Shown here: in pieces, positions 11,578 to 23,620 of the stretch
How positions within the stretch are numbered: position 1 is the stretch's first letter
How the letters are laid out: every line of letters begins with the position of its first letter
Assembly (NCBI GenBank): GCA_014529385.2
Contig: CM043967.1
Span: forward strand, 135,876,182 to 135,940,181
Direction: 5' to 3'
Length of the DNA stretch: 64,000 nucleotides
Origin: Adiantum capillus-veneris
Taxonomy: Eukaryota > Streptophyta > Polypodiopsida > Polypodiales > Pteridaceae
Position numbers and translations under genes: made by a program
Notes under the pieces: model-generated
Seen by the model: only the letters and a program-made list of their open reading frames with translations
What the model was told of the DNA's origin: nothing
Databases searched by the model: none

Positions 11578-12413
11578 ACATTGCAAGCAAGCCCCTAGCT
11601 TCCTTGGTCGACTCCTCATTCTAGCTCAAGCTTCAAATTGATTGGACCCCTACAAGCTTAGCCAATCACATGAAGAGTGCATATCAAACAACCATGCTAG
11701 CCTTAGGACAAGTGTCCCCCTTTCCCCTTTGAGAGAGAGGGCTTGATAAATTCATAAAAAATTAATTTAATTAGCTAAATTATCATCGGATCTCTTGAGA
11801 GGCCAACCAATAGGCTTTAAAAACCTTATGAGGGCAACATGAAGAGGAACTTGACATGTGTCCTTGTTGCTTCTTTAGAAAAGGCTTGCCCTGTGTGAGG
11901 GTGTGTGTGTTCTCTCTCATGCCCCTACAATTAGGACTCACCCCCACTTGAGTAGGGATCTAGTTTGAATTTTGGAACACCTTAAGCCCCTCAAGCACCT
12001 CAGTCATGGATCACCTTAGCACCTAAGTCATAAAGCACCTCAAACACCTTTGTCAGCAAGCACGACAAGCACCTCAAGCACCTCAGTCAACAAGCACGAC
12101 AAGCATCTCAAGCTTGGGCCGGGCTCCCACCTCAAGCACAACCCTAGCTTGCCTAAGGTCTGAGGACTTTTAACACTAACCTTTGGAGGTTTTTAATGCA
12201 GCTAACCCTAAGGTCTTTAAGCTCCAATAGCTAACCTTGCTCTTTGAGAGACCATCTATCATTTGGACCCCTTTAACCTTGGCCCCGTGTTGAGATAGAA
12301 CCATAAGCACATGTCTATATTTTAACCCTTGTTCGTGTTTATTCTCCCACATTAAATGATCAGTTTAATATGAGAAAATCATTTGGGTTGGTTAGATATT
12401 AGATTTTATGACA
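10848..12413 (-). repeat. 5' LTR of chromovirus A (complete, 1566 bp)
   Basis: The minus strand starts TGTCATAAAATC at 12413 and ends CATTACA at 10848, next to the primer site. It holds the (GA)n tract at 11512-11574 and a short CA-rich stretch near 11900. Copy B has an LTR of the same plan at 59151-60829 (1679 bp). No protein-coding frame in it looks real. Confidence 0.9.
11512..11574. repeat. (GA)n microsatellite in 5' LTR of copy A
   Basis: About 63 bp of pure GA, at the same place as the GA tract at 4096-4169. In copy B the equivalent site holds CA. Confidence 0.97.
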
Positions 12414-14845
12414 TGAGGGCACATGGCTTAACACATGTGGCAGATGAGTTGCACAAGAGTCCAAATGCCATCCAGTTAACATGGCTTTTCACATTTTATG
12501 GAGCTAATCTTGATCTTTGGAGAGTTTCCCCTTGACCTTCGAGAAAGGATACTCGTGAACCTTGAGAGGTGCATCTAGCCATATGAGCTACTATTTAAGC
12601 AACAAGCTCTCGTACACACTTTTCAACCTCAACCCTAGACTAGTAAACCATTGTCTGCATCTTATGAGTTTATGATTAATCAAATCATGTTTTGAGTCTA
12701 CTCTCTCTCTCTCTCTCTCTCTCTCCTAATTACTAGTGTAATTCTCAATGCTACCACCATGAATGCTAGTCTCACTGAATCCACCCTAGCCGAACACATA
12801 TGACCAAGATAATACCAAATAACTCCATGAATGTTGAAGGTCATTGATTGGCCTCTTCACAATTGTACTTTCAATTGTACTTTCAAGGAAAGAAGTCCTC
12901 AATCTTCCAAGAGTTAGTGAGTAAGTTTAACTTCCCAAGTTGCTTACGATCATTTTTGGTGGCATGGTAGACTATGCTGGTCATGATTAATTGCTAATCT
13001 AAGTAGGTGTCTATAGAATCTAACCAAGGGGTTTGAATTGCCAAGGCAACACCTAAGATTATCTGTTAAAATATTTGTTTATTTTCACTAATATTTCATT
13101 TAGTGTTTCATAGGTCCAAGACATACTAGGTCTTTTGAGGCTAGACTTTTGGTAATGAACCTTGAATCCGGGTAAGTGGACACTATTTTCAACCTCAAGG
13201 TAAGCATATAATTTGGTTCCATTTTAGTTTTGAATATGCTTTGTTTGAGTTTTCCAAATAGAATGTATAAGCTAGAATGATTTCATCTATTTTACTCTTT
13301 AGACACATGCCAAGGTCATGTAAGAGCATAGAATTCTGGGACAATACCATACGATATGTATTTCTATACCTAGTAGTTACATACCTAAATGGTAGGGTTT
13401 TGTTTGACACATGTTGTTATTCATAAGGGTGACATATGGCCTAGGAACTTATGGTGTTTGGTTTAGCCAGTGTGGACAGGTTTATGAGGGTCCCTCTCAC
13501 TCATGTAGTTGGGTGTTTACAATTTCCTCCACAGAGAAGTACATCTCATACTTGATGGATGTCATTTTTTTGGACATCCTTATATGAGACATATTCCACA
13601 TGTGGAGAACATGAGTCTAAGGGATTGGCCCTTTGGATCCTGCCATTTCAATTATATGTCACAACAAAGTCCCTAGGTGCTAGTCAGATCCATTTATTAG
13701 ACCATTTTGAGCACGTCATATCATGAACAATTTTAGTGGCCAAAAAATGGGATACCTAGTAAGACTTGTTAAGGTTACAAGTATTGTGAAACAAATTTAA
13801 CAGATGGTTGTTTACACATGTAGCAAAGATATGTTCTATTAATGAACACGTTTCATTATTGTCACCTAGATGTGATTACTTTTCACACTCTATTATGGTC
13901 CAACTATGTTAGGCTTTATCTCGACTTTTACATGATTGCAGAGAAAGTATTTAGTTCTTTCCCTATGTGCTATCAACAAAACATTTTCTATAAGCATTGG
14001 TGATTATAGTCATGAAAATGCAGGTCAAATCCATTTTTGTAAAGACATGCACACTAGGTGTTATGGTCCCTAGCATTTAGCAAAGGCAGCTTTGGAACGA
14101 CATGCAAATTCATGAAAGTGATAGCTTATAGATAATTCAACAATATATATGAAAATATATCTATGAGATTAATTGTGGGTTTACCAATCACCATTAGAGT
14201 TCATGGCTCGGTTTGGGTGTTGGTAGATAAGGTGATTAAACTCGATAAAGTTTATTCAGTCCACTATTCAATCTCTCAAAGTTAACCAAGTTGGTTTTTC
14301 TTAACATCACTGATTCTTCAACATTGATGCAAGGAATTGTAACCCAAATTAACCAATCATTTTTTTGAAGGTTGTCTTAAACAATTGGGAAACACAACTC
14401 AATTTTGTCAGTTATCTAGAGTCGATAACTAGTTTACTAGTGTTGATCTTGTACTAAAGGATAAGCTTACCGCATATTTTTGAACAAAGCAATCCCTTTG
14501 GAAAGGTTATCTCTTTAGTTGGAGTCTTCTTATCATGAAGCAAAGCATGCTATAACTAGATTTAGTCCACGTTTAGGTCAATTTCTCAACCTCAATCACT
14601 AGTAATGGTGGGGTTTTTTGCTGATGAGAAATGATATCAAGTCAAGGACTTAGTCTTTGCTGATGAGTTATGTCAGCATGTTACTTTCATGGAAAGTGAG
14701 AAGCGGTATTCTTTAAGACACCTCGTAGCTGTGGAAACTCATATAAAGTACTCTAGTGAGTTATAAATAGACTCTACACAATATGTTGCTTATAAGCCAG
14801 CTACACAAATGGTTGCAAAGGGACAACAATGTGGAAAATCAAGAT
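12414..14845. other. Unassigned AT-rich DNA, possible LTR fragment
   Basis: No gene is visible. Near 12592 a TATTTAAG box and, at 12700-12725, a (TC)n tract resemble the middle of a plant LTR, but no partner repeat is present in the window. From about 14100 to 14845 short open stretches suggest an eroded retroelement polyprotein (for example around 14700-14830), too damaged to assign. Confidence 0.4.
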
Positions 14846-15137
14846 TTTTTTCTTGGTTTCATTGAATCTCCAATTGAACCATGTATCAGCCACATGAAAA
14901 TCTAGATTTGTGAGGGATGCCATTTTGGAATCCATTAGTATTTTTTTCTTGGTTGCATTGAATCTCCAATTGAACCATGTATCAGCCACATGAAAATCTA
15001 GATTTGTGGGGGATGACAACTTGGAATCCATTAGTGTTTTTTTCTTGGTTGCATTGAATCTCCAATTGAACCATGTATCAGCCACATGAAAATCTAGATT
15101 TGTGAGGGATGCCAACTTGGAATCCATTAGTGTTTTT
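14846..15137. repeat. Three tandem copies of a 96-bp unit
   Basis: The landmark TCTTGGTT(G/T)CATTGAATCTCC starts at 14851, 14947 and 15043, an exact 96-bp period, with the copies nearly identical. A minus-strand frame reads through all three, with each unit encoding NLDFHVADTWFNWRFN. The unit length is a multiple of three. Just downstream, near 15185, AAGGGGGGAG looks like a polypurine tract. Confidence 0.93.
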
Positions 15138-15639
15138 ATGAAGATATTACCACTTTTGTTTTCTAGGACAAAAATTCTTCTCCAAGGGGGGAGTTACGTT
15201 GGCCTAGGGTAAGACGGGCCAGGGCCAAGGGCCAAGACATCCATGCAGTACAAGGGCCTATATTTAGCAAGCCAAGGGTCTATATTAGGCATGGTTGGGT
15301 GGTGATTTAGATGTGCTAGTCCCCAGTCTCTCATATTTTAGTCCATTAGTTTTTTGACTTGAGTCACCTAGATGCTGGTAACATTCATAGCCATTGCGCA
15401 TGTGCATTAGACTATTGTGTTCAACTCATGGATTTCCTTTCAAAGGCTTCTTTTTTTCTTTCTAGTAGTGCAACTCTTTGTGTCGGTTCTTCTATGATAA
15501 CTGGAGGTGTCACTTTAAGGCATTTAGAGCTCCTTTCACCCACATTTTGTTTACCTTTAGTAGCCCTTTTTTTTGTTCTTCAGTGTTCAACGGTTCAAGA
15601 ACACTTTTTGCTGATGGTTGATCTTCAAAATTTGGTTCT

Positions 15640-16460
15640 TCCATAGGGCCTTCGTCGCTCTCCTTGTCCTCATCTTCAAAAGGTTGCATTAGTTTCCTCT
15701 TTGATCTTCTAGTAGTGTGACTGGTGTCTTCTTGCTCTTCTCCTTCCTATTCTTCATTCTTTACACTTGCTATTCATCAGGCATTTTTGTCGGGTGTAGG
15801 TGGTAGGTTAGCCATCACCATTGCATGGTAGAAAGTCCTTGTGAGCACTTTCAAAGCTCCCAAATACATGATGCCATTTATTTCTTTTGTACTCTTTAGG
15901 GTGCTAAGCACATAGGATGCATGATCTATATTCATTGGCAGCTTTTTCTTTATGGCGATTGTGAATGTTTAAAGCTATTGAATGATTTAGACATGTGCAC
16001 CTTGGTATTATCCTTGCTAAAAAGTAGAAGTGTTGGTGCAAGAGTCGAGTGGGTGCTAGTTTATGAATCATATCCATAAAAATTGTTGCGGCAGTGTTTC
16101 CAGTAAACATGCCTATTCTTTACTTCTCTTTAGATCATGGATTCACGGCAGCTTTAGTGCCTCTACTACTATGTACTTTCTGATAACAACCTTTGTAGCT
16201 TGGCCAATGTAATTTGTAATCTTTGCAGTGCCATCCTCTTGTATTGAGTTGTGTAGCTCATATGCTCTTTGCAGGTTGACTCCATAGAGCTCCATAGAAC
16301 GATAACAAGCCCAACGTTTTGTGTGATTTTTTGAATTCTGGAGTTTGAGCTATGCCATCAATTTCCTTTGGAAGCAATTGTAGCTCCACCGTGTGGCTTT
16401 CTGCACCTCTAAATCTTCCATGAAAGATAGCCACATTGTGTTTTTTTGATGAATTTTAGA
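15640..16460 (-). pseudogene. Decayed copy of 'ORF-X' N-terminal region
   Basis: The minus strand matches the plus-strand ORF-X at 44575-45420 piece by piece: SHTVELQLLPKEI against GHQVELQVLPKEV, AYELHNSIQEDGTAKI against AYELLSTIEEDETAQI, KVVIRKYIVVEALKLP against EVVITKEIVAKAL plus LPIEG, LLHQHFYFLARIIPRCT against LYHQHFHFLTKRPPRYT, and GIMYLGALKVLTRTFYHAM against KITYLGAPEVLTRIAYHAI. The match crosses several stops and shifts, so it is a relic. It shows that ORF-X is a dispersed repeat family and not a single captured gene. An acidic Ser/Glu-rich part continues to about 15640. Confidence 0.85.
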
Positions 16461-17045
16461 ACATAAGGCTTATGAAATTGGCTAATTTTGTGAGTGGGAG
16501 TGCATTGGCTATCCAAATTCTTTCAAACTTGGTATGTAATCTTGTGATTACATAGCGTAACAAAGTGTACCAAAAATTTGTGAAGCTGGGTCAATTCTGA
16601 GCAAAAAAATAATAAGTGTGTTTACTATCTACCTATCCATTTGTTCCACTTTTTCACATTTTGGCTATACATACTTGTCCTTGATGAGATGAATCTCTAA
16701 ATATATTTTTGGTAACTTGAATTTGGTTTCTCCAAGCATCCCTTGGGCCAAAGTTTTAAAATGAGAAGCTCTGGTGTGTTGTTTGATGAAGCATAAAGGT
16801 AAAAATATATATTTCTAGTTTTAGTTGATATATGGGCTCAATATAGCATGTTAAAACAAGGTGCAATTTTTTTTTCCAAAATTGGGTCATTTTGGGTTGC
16901 TAGATAATAATCGTGCTTATTATCCCCTTTTCTATTTTTGTCAAAACTCAAATTTTTAGTCACACACATGTTAACTAGGATAAAATAAAACTAAACTTTA
17001 GCAATTTTTGGCTTAGATTGTTTGACTTGTACACTTCTCTTCTTT
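16461..17045. other. Unassigned AT-rich DNA
   Basis: Between the ORF-X relic and the RNase H fragment no frame or repeat could be assigned. The minus-strand relic may extend a little into it. A pyrimidine-rich stretch ending CTCTCTAG at about 17052 precedes the RNase H frame and could be a splice acceptor. Confidence 0.4.
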
Positions 17046-17480
17046 GCTCTCTAGCATTTGCGGTATCGTCTTAGAGAAATTTGGGGTGTTGCTACTGCTC
17101 TAAGGTCTATTAAAAAATATTTTATTGGAGCTTTGGTCGTGGTAGAGACAGATTGCTTGCCATTAGTAAGGATGATAGCACATTTCTCTACTCCAGATAT
17201 TGCCATGCTGCGATGGATAGCCTACATTAAGTCTCTTAATCCTAGATTTTGTCATATTGTGGGTAGAGATAATCGGGTGGAAGATCTGTCATCAAGGGCT
17301 AGGTTTGAAGATGAAGAAGAAATGATTACCATAAGTGATGATGTTGGCTTGAAGTTTTATACGTCTTCTTATTTACATGCAAATTGTGGTACTATTGCTC
17401 ATGTTGTGGAAGTATTCTCTGAAGTGTTCTACGAGGGAGAGTGGATTTTGACCGGTCGCTACCTTAGTGATGGGCCTTGA
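17046..17480 (+). pseudogene. RNase H fragment of a Ty3/Gypsy polyprotein
   Basis: The frame encodes REIWGVATALRSIKKYF, VVVETDCLPLVRMI, STPDIAMLRWIAYIKSLNP and HIVGRDNRVEDLSSRARF. This is the second half of a Gypsy-type RNase H, with the catalytic Glu (REIW), Asp (ETD) and Asp (VED) all present, followed by FYEGEWILTGRYL of the linker toward integrase. No RT lies upstream and no integrase downstream, so only this piece survives. It belongs to neither the chromovirus nor the Tat-like family in this window, whose RNase H sequences differ clearly. Confidence 0.82.
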
Positions 17481-17550
17481 GCTAGGGAGGGTGCCATCGA
17501 GGAGAAGAAGCCATGGCGAGCTTAAGGGCATGCAAATGAAAAAGGGGATG

Positions 17551-17553
<3 letters not shown>

Positions 17554-17627
<74 letters not shown>

Positions 17628-17802
17628 CGACACGCTTTGATATTGTATATTGTATTGTGAAAATCCTTACAGTATAAAAGATCTTTAGCCATGAAAAACA
17701 TCTAAAATAACTAGAATGCATGTGTATGCTCCAAGAGAGTGTTCCCATGGATTGACACCAAACTTAATGAAGGCTTGGAAACTCAACAACCCCCCCTCAA
17801 GC
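17554..17802 (-). repeat. LTR-like segment with (GA)n tract and polypurine tract
   Basis: GA repeats fill 17554-17625. On the minus strand, a run of TTGAGGGGGGGTTG (17789-17802) is followed by TGTTGAGTTTCC at 17788, the usual purine tract plus Copia-type LTR start. A TATAAAAG-like box on the opposite strand (17672) and the TC tract follow, as in other LTRs here. No second LTR is visible. Confidence 0.45.
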
Positions 17803-18779
17803 CCAAACTACATACATCACTCTCATGATATCTCGAGTTTTTGGTGTACTTGACAATCGTGAGTTTTAGGTTCTCTCACAACCAAGGATTTTGGTGTATC
17901 CATAACCTGGTGCTACTCTTAGGCTACCATCAAATGGAGTTTTTGGTTCACTGCCAAACCTTGGGTTTAAGGTGTACCCAGTAACCTCACGAAAAGTGGG
18001 ACAAAAAATAGGACTTGAACAAAAACTGGTATTTTTGGGAGGTCTTACCACTCATATATGTGTGGCAGTGTCTAACCTGTACAAATTTTTATCATGGAAA
18101 TAGTTGACAATTTATAGGCTAAAATAATGATTTGATTGAAAAGTGTATGATGGTTTTGACAATAGACAAAAGATGAAAAATCTATGACACTAAACTGGCA
18201 AAAATAGCTTGTGAAATCTTGTACCGCAATCTCGAAGGAGATCTTCATGTGTTGCATATGTTGATATGTCAAGTGCTTGAAGCAAATAGTTTAAAGAGTC
18301 TTCACCTAGATTCAATTGGTTAAAAAGTACCTTGATTCAATTTGCATACGTGGATTGACCATCTTCTTGTGACTGCTTCGTCTACGCCGTTGCCAAGTAT
18401 TGTCGATGTCGACTATCCAAACTGTGCTCATACCACCTCTTCGCAAACCCTTTGCTTGCTAAGTTTGATTTGTTGCACCTTCAACAGGCTTTGAGAGCGT
18501 TTTGGAATGTCGGAAGAGTACGAGACACCGTGAAATTAATATGTAATGATGAATATTGGAATTGTTTTTACAACAAACGCAACAAAACTTATCTTTTATC
18601 TTCTAAAAATTTTGTCAAGGCAGCTTCGCAGGCTCCAAACTTTGCAATGATAGTGACTCAAGGCTTACACCCTTTTGGGCAACGCATCTATTCTTTTGAC
18701 TTACTCCCTATAGGGTAGCGTAGAGATTTGGCTTACACCCTATAGGGCAGCGTGACAACTTTTGATTAGTAGCTCCAAA
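17803..18779. other. Unassigned DNA
   Basis: No convincing gene. Three near copies of a small palindrome-bearing motif occur close together: ACACCCTTTTGGGCAACGC (about 18667), ACTCCCTATAGGGTAGCGT (about 18703) and ACACCCTATAGGGCAGCGT (about 18735). Open frames here are short and unlike known proteins. Confidence 0.4.
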
Positions 18780-19422
18780 TACTCTCTCTCTCTCTCTCAC
18801 AACAAAGTCTCCTCTCTCTTCATCAAATATGGCCCACCAATAAACCTCTCTCTAACATTTCCCTGAATTGCTACAGTGGGTTCGTAGAAAAGCTCTCCCG
18901 CTCTCTCTCGATATGGTCGGGGACGCCCTCTCAGTAGCAAGAGCTTCTCTTGCTCTTCCTCATTCTCTCTTTTCTAAGTTCCAACGAGAGAAATCCTCTC
19001 TCTCTCTCTCTCTCTCTCTTCTTGGTCTCAACAAGAGAAACCCTCTCTCTCTTCCCAATTTTACTGAAGCCTCCAAGAGCAAGACTGTCTTGCTCTCTCT
19101 TGATATGAAAATTCCCTCCTCGTGGCAGCCTGCATCCCCTCTATCAATCCCTCTTTGATTTGCTACAAAGTAGAGGTTCGTTCTCTCTCGTTTTTGATTT
19201 GCAATAGGGAGCCAAGCTCTATTTATCTCTAACGGACCCCATCCCTCTCATCATCCTTCGTTTTCACACAGAGAGTATCTCTCTCTCTCTCTCATTTATA
19301 GACAGAGAGAATCCCTCTCTCTCTCTTCGGCTATCTCATACAATGAGTCTCCTTCACTCTCTCTCTTGATCGTTCGAGTCTTTTTGCTCTCTCCTCATAT
19401 ATAGACAGAGAGAATATATATA

Positions 19423-19465
<43 letters not shown>

Positions 19466-19621
19466 TATAGACAGAGAGAATCCCTTTCTCTCTATTTGGC
19501 TATCTCATACAAGAAGGCTCCTTCACTCTCTCTCTTGCTTGTTCAAGGCTTTTATCTCTCCCCTTGTTTATAGATAGAGAGAATCCCTCCCTCTCTCTTT
19601 GGCTATCTCATATAGGGAGGG

Positions 19622-19652
<31 letters not shown>

Positions 19653-20090
19653 TGTTCGAGTCTTTTTTCTCTCTCCTCGTTTTGCTACAGGGCAGCACCC
19701 TTTCTTTCCTTTGCTTCGACCTCCTGCATAGGCAACCTCCACCCTCATCTTACACCCTTGCTCATCTTGGCGACTCTCCTCGCTTGCGATACTCTCATAC
19801 AGGGAGGCTATCTCCTTTCCTCTCAGTGTGGCATCCACCCTTCCACACCAACGCTGCCTCGGATGGTCTAAAAACAACGGTATGTCCCCTCCCTCCAATC
19901 GACACCCCTCGTCTTTTTGGTCCCCGCCACCCGCTTGTCAGCATGGACGTTCCAAAGAAAATATTGAGCATCATAAAACAAAAATAAGTGTCGATTCCCA
20001 CCCTAACTCTCGAGTCTTTGCCCTTTCTCTCTCTCTCACTTTGACTTTGACTCTCTCTCTCAAATCAATTCCATAGAAGGGGCCTCTCTC
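18780..20090. repeat. TC-rich region with a 170-bp higher-order repeat
   Basis: Pyrimidine-rich DNA with many (TC)n blocks. The landmark ATAGACAGAGAGAAT recurs at about 19299, 19401, 19468 and 19571, spacing 102, 67 and 103, so a unit of about 170 bp is present twice. Each unit contains GGCTATCTCATA and CCTTCACTCTCTCTC. Open frames through it simply read the dinucleotide repeat and are not genes. Confidence 0.75.
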
Positions 20091-20391
20091 TCTAATTACA
20101 GCAGTAGAGAGTCGCTCTCTCTATCTCCATGGACAAAGAGATTTGCCTCCACCCTACTTGGCTTCAGACCAATCATCATCCTCTCCCTTCTTGCCCTCAA
20201 AGGCTCAATCTCTCTCCCAGTTCCTCCCAATGATGCTACAGACACCCGCTCTCCTCAGATTTGGATGTTCCAAAACAAGATATAATTAACACCATAAAAA
20301 AAATGTGGGTTCACACCCCAACTATGGCTCTTGATTTGCTCTAGAAGGCCTGGCTCGCAAGACTCCTCATGGGAGCACATACACACCACAG

Positions 20392-20392
<1 letters not shown>

Positions 20393-20447
<55 letters not shown>
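20393..20447. repeat. (CA)n microsatellite
   Basis: About 55 bp of CA dinucleotide in otherwise unassigned DNA. Confidence 0.97.
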
Positions 20448-20452
<5 letters not shown>

Positions 20453-20986
20453 CATATAGTGGAAACTATCTTTTGAAAATCATGTTTAAAATGTGACATT
20501 AGACCATCCTCTTCAAAATCTTGTCTGGTCGCCATGGTACACCTCTAGCAATGGTCGATTTTCATCTCTAGCCGAGGACTTCATCGTAGCGTCTCCAAGC
20601 ACATTATACCCTGTCAAAACAACCCCTCAAGGCAGAAATGACCAGTGCAAGCTCACTAAAATGATCAATCTCTTGTATAGACGCTCTCCTTCCAGGTCAA
20701 GTTTCCCATGTTTCTAGCAAAAAAAAACTGCAACACATGCCTTTAGCTTAGTAGAGGTGTTTAGTGAGGCTCATGGAGAAATGGAGAACTTCAGCTTGAG
20801 GAGAATCCAACAAGCTTGAGGAGAATGTAGTAAGCTTGAGGAGGGAAACGAGGTTCAAACTTCTATTGCAGAGATTTTGGGAGGGAAAAGTGAAAGGAAA
20901 GAAAGAGAAGAAACTTGCAAGGTGAAGTGAGAGATGGTGCAATAGAGAGAGAGGGAAGGAATGATCATCACATTTTAGGAGGGGGG

Positions 20987-20987
<1 letters not shown>

Positions 20988-21019
<32 letters not shown>
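20988..21019. repeat. Run of 32 G
   Basis: An uninterrupted G32 follows GGGGGGC at 20981-20987. It may form a quadruplex and may be an assembly-length approximation. Confidence 0.9.
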
Positions 21020-21020
<1 letters not shown>

Positions 21021-21269
21021 GAAACTGGCAGCCACTAGAGAGAGAAAGGGTTGGTTTTTACCCAACTATTTAGAGAAAAGTTCAGTTTTTTGAATTTATA
21101 AGAGATTTTCTCTTTATATTATATAAAAGAGTACAAGTTTGACCACTTACTTTTAGGCCCTGCCATACCCACCATTTTAGTCCATATGGTATACACCCAT
21201 TTGCCCCTTCCATAATATCCTTTTTAATCCCATGGAAAATAAAGAGCCCCCCTTAGACCCCATCCCCTT

Positions 21270-23620
21270 CCTAATGGCATGCAGGATGTGCAAGTAGCTT
21301 ACAAACTGCTTGGTGGTGATAACTGACTAACTGCCAGTCTGCAGCCATCCATCTTGATCTGACATAAAGCATCTAGAATCTCTCCAAATCCAAGTAGACC
21401 GAGTCATCCTCCAAAACTTACTGGATTTGAAGATTCTTATCTTTCTGCAGTCGTTTCCTTAATGCCAATATTTTAGTAGAATGATTATGGTCAAATTCAT
21501 AGTCAGTGTCTAACGCGATAGATTTCCCTTTATTTTGACTGTGATCTACCTAGCCTCCATATCCTCCAGCCGTTTGAGTTAGATTCTGAGTTTCTCCAAC
21601 CAGTGGGGTGTGGTTTTCAATTGGCTTCTCTAAAGCTTGATTTGGAGGCTTTCACGTGTGTCTGAACCAGTGTTGTGGCCACCGGGTCTGTCCTCATCAT
21701 TGTCACCATCATCAATTTTCTTCTGAGTTTTCTAGTCTTGATCCTGGGTTTTATCATCATCATTATCTTCCTCTTCATAGTCCTTATCCTAATTTTTTTT
21801 AATCTCCTAGATATTCCATGAGGGCTTCATTTGCTAGTGTTGTGGTGTACTGACCTGCTTTTTCTCGGGGCTTGGATTGAGTTGTCTCAATAAAATTCTC
21901 TAGGTTAGTCACATTGAGAGTCAAATATCCATTCTTTTCCACAATCTACACCAGATGGTGATAAATGTACTTTTGGGAGATGGCCTCTTTCATAAATTGA
22001 TGTGTCTTGTATAGGTCCTTATAGTCTGCTCTTTTATCCTCGAGAAGTGTTGATCAGCATCTTACTGGGCTTTCTCTCTTTATTCCATCATTATTCTATT
22101 TTCTTGAGTGATCTTGTGGATGTTCTTTTCAAGTCCGTCCATCTCTCTTGCTTGTTGTTGTTCCCTTATCTGTAGAGCCAGATTTTTAGATGACCAGCTA
22201 GAATTCTCCTACCATAGTTTCTTCAAGTCATCATGGGTCTGATGAAGTTCATCCTGAAGTCTTGCTATATCATCACTAGAGGTAGATACCTAAGCTTCCA
22301 TCATCTGACCAATTAGATTCACAATAAAATTCCATCCAGATTGGGTGGCTATCGCACAAGCTTCACTGATGACCTCTGGTTCTATCTCATAGACGGTCAT
22401 TTGAAAAGGATATGGTAAAGCAGCCCGATCAAGTTTCTTCATGACCAGCTGTTCAATAGGTTTCTCTTGTTCAATGGTGGTTTGTTCTGTAGTGGTGTCA
22501 GTGCCAATTGATTTTTATTTTAGCCTTCAATCCTTTGACCAATTCAATTGGTCTTGGCTTCTTAGCTACATATCCGGTGGCTGTGAGAAATTATTTTTTC
22601 CCAACTAGCTCTTTTCCTTTGCCAATGTCATCATATAACTTTATTGTATTGTCTTTTGCCTATGAACTAGTCCTATCAGCCCTATCCTCCTCAGATGATT
22701 CCACATTAGTCTTGGTTGCTCTGGAAGCAGATACTTAGTCCAAAATTGTGTGAACAACCATAGGTACATGTAGAAAATCTGCCCAATACACAAATTTCTA
22801 GACATACCAAGCCTTGAATAGATTTCTCAATTTGGCTTTGGCAGTCTATTGTATGACACTATTGTACAAAACTGTGTGAAGTTGATACTGGCATCTGGGT
22901 TTTGAACATTGGCTAGTAGCATTGCAAACAGTTCCTCTGATAAATAATTTGGGTTATTCTTCAAACTTATGGTCTCAATAATAAATTGATATACTGAAGT
23001 GTGTTCTAGTGCTGCTACAGGAATTCCTTGAGCATCATCTTTGTGTTTCTTTCTGGCTTGGTTCTCTTCTCTAAAAAACTAGCTAACTTCATCGGTCATT
23101 GCTGGTGTGGTTTTTTAAGAATTTGGGAGTCTGAAAACATGTGCCAACTCTCCAAGTGTCAAATTCAGCTTCCTTTCATTGATGATAGCAGTACCCTTGT
23201 CTGCATGCTATGAAGCCAGTACCTACTGTGTAATCTGTCCATCAAATGGAAGTTCCGCAGCCTCGAGAATGACTTCTAGACCCCATAACTTGAGAAAATC
23301 TTGAAAGTTCTCTTGAAACACATACTTAGCTATCTTATTGTGTTTAACCACTCCTAAATACACTACAAATGATGTCTTAAAGCTCTCTATTTTTGTTGTC
23401 ATCTTGTTGAGGGTTTCTTGCATGCTTTGTGAATTCAATTTTCTTCCCATGCAATATTTATACGAAGAGGTTTCAGGTAAAGGTGATTTACTTGTGGATG
23501 AACCATAGAAAGAGTAATGAGGCATCCCAAGAAGAGTTACTATCATAGAGGTGTATGTAGAAATGAAGTAGTTGGTCAACTCAAAGAGTGCTCTTTAGGT
23601 TAAGAAGCAAGTGGCACTAG
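21270..23620 (-). pseudogene. Decayed ORF with globular and coiled-coil parts (ORF-X-like class)
   Basis: Reading leftwards, 23579-23223 is open (118 codons) and ends in a globular part, VILEAAELPFDGQIT. After a stop it continues with INERKLNLTLGELAHVFRLP, SEELFAMLLANVQNPDASIN and, past 22500, EQLVMKKLDRAALPYPFQMT and ISEACAIATQSGWNF. From 22300 to 22080 a coiled coil follows (SSDDIARLQDELHQTHDDLKKL), then an acidic Asp/Lys-rich tail near 21770. Numerous stops make it a relic. The plan (globular region with a GELAHVFRLP-type segment, then coiled coil and acidic tail) resembles ORF-X, but direct sequence similarity is weak. I do not recognise it otherwise. Confidence 0.5.

Larger units (their letters stand above)
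4095..12413 (-). mobile_element. Chromovirus (Ty3/Gypsy with chromodomain), copy A
   Basis: On the minus strand: 5' LTR (12413-10848), iMet primer site, gag, protease, RT/RNase H, integrase, chromodomain, purine tract and 3' LTR (4969-4095, truncated). Gene order with integrase after RT defines Ty3/Gypsy, and the chromodomain defines a chromovirus. The LTRs share the outer TGTCATAAAATC start and most of their length. The left LTR stops being homologous at its GA tract, where the LINE begins. The coding region has many stops and frameshifts. Copy B at 59151 belongs to the same family. A TSD cannot be checked because the other outer flank is outside the window. Confidence 0.93.

Noticed and set aside
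4090-12418. Target duplication of chromovirus A using 4090-4094 and 12414-12418
   Set aside because: TGCAC and TGAGG do not match; 4094 is the edge of the LINE, not the original flank.
17373-17748. Ser-Leu repeat frames
   Set aside because: They translate the (GA)n tract; the real coding signal here is the plus-strand RNase H.
18660-18760. Triple CCCTATAGGG motif as a regulatory array
   Set aside because: Only three imperfect copies in eroded DNA; nothing nearby to regulate.
19599-20076. Several overlapping frames on both strands
   Set aside because: Low-complexity TC-rich DNA; none has protein-like composition beyond the repeat.
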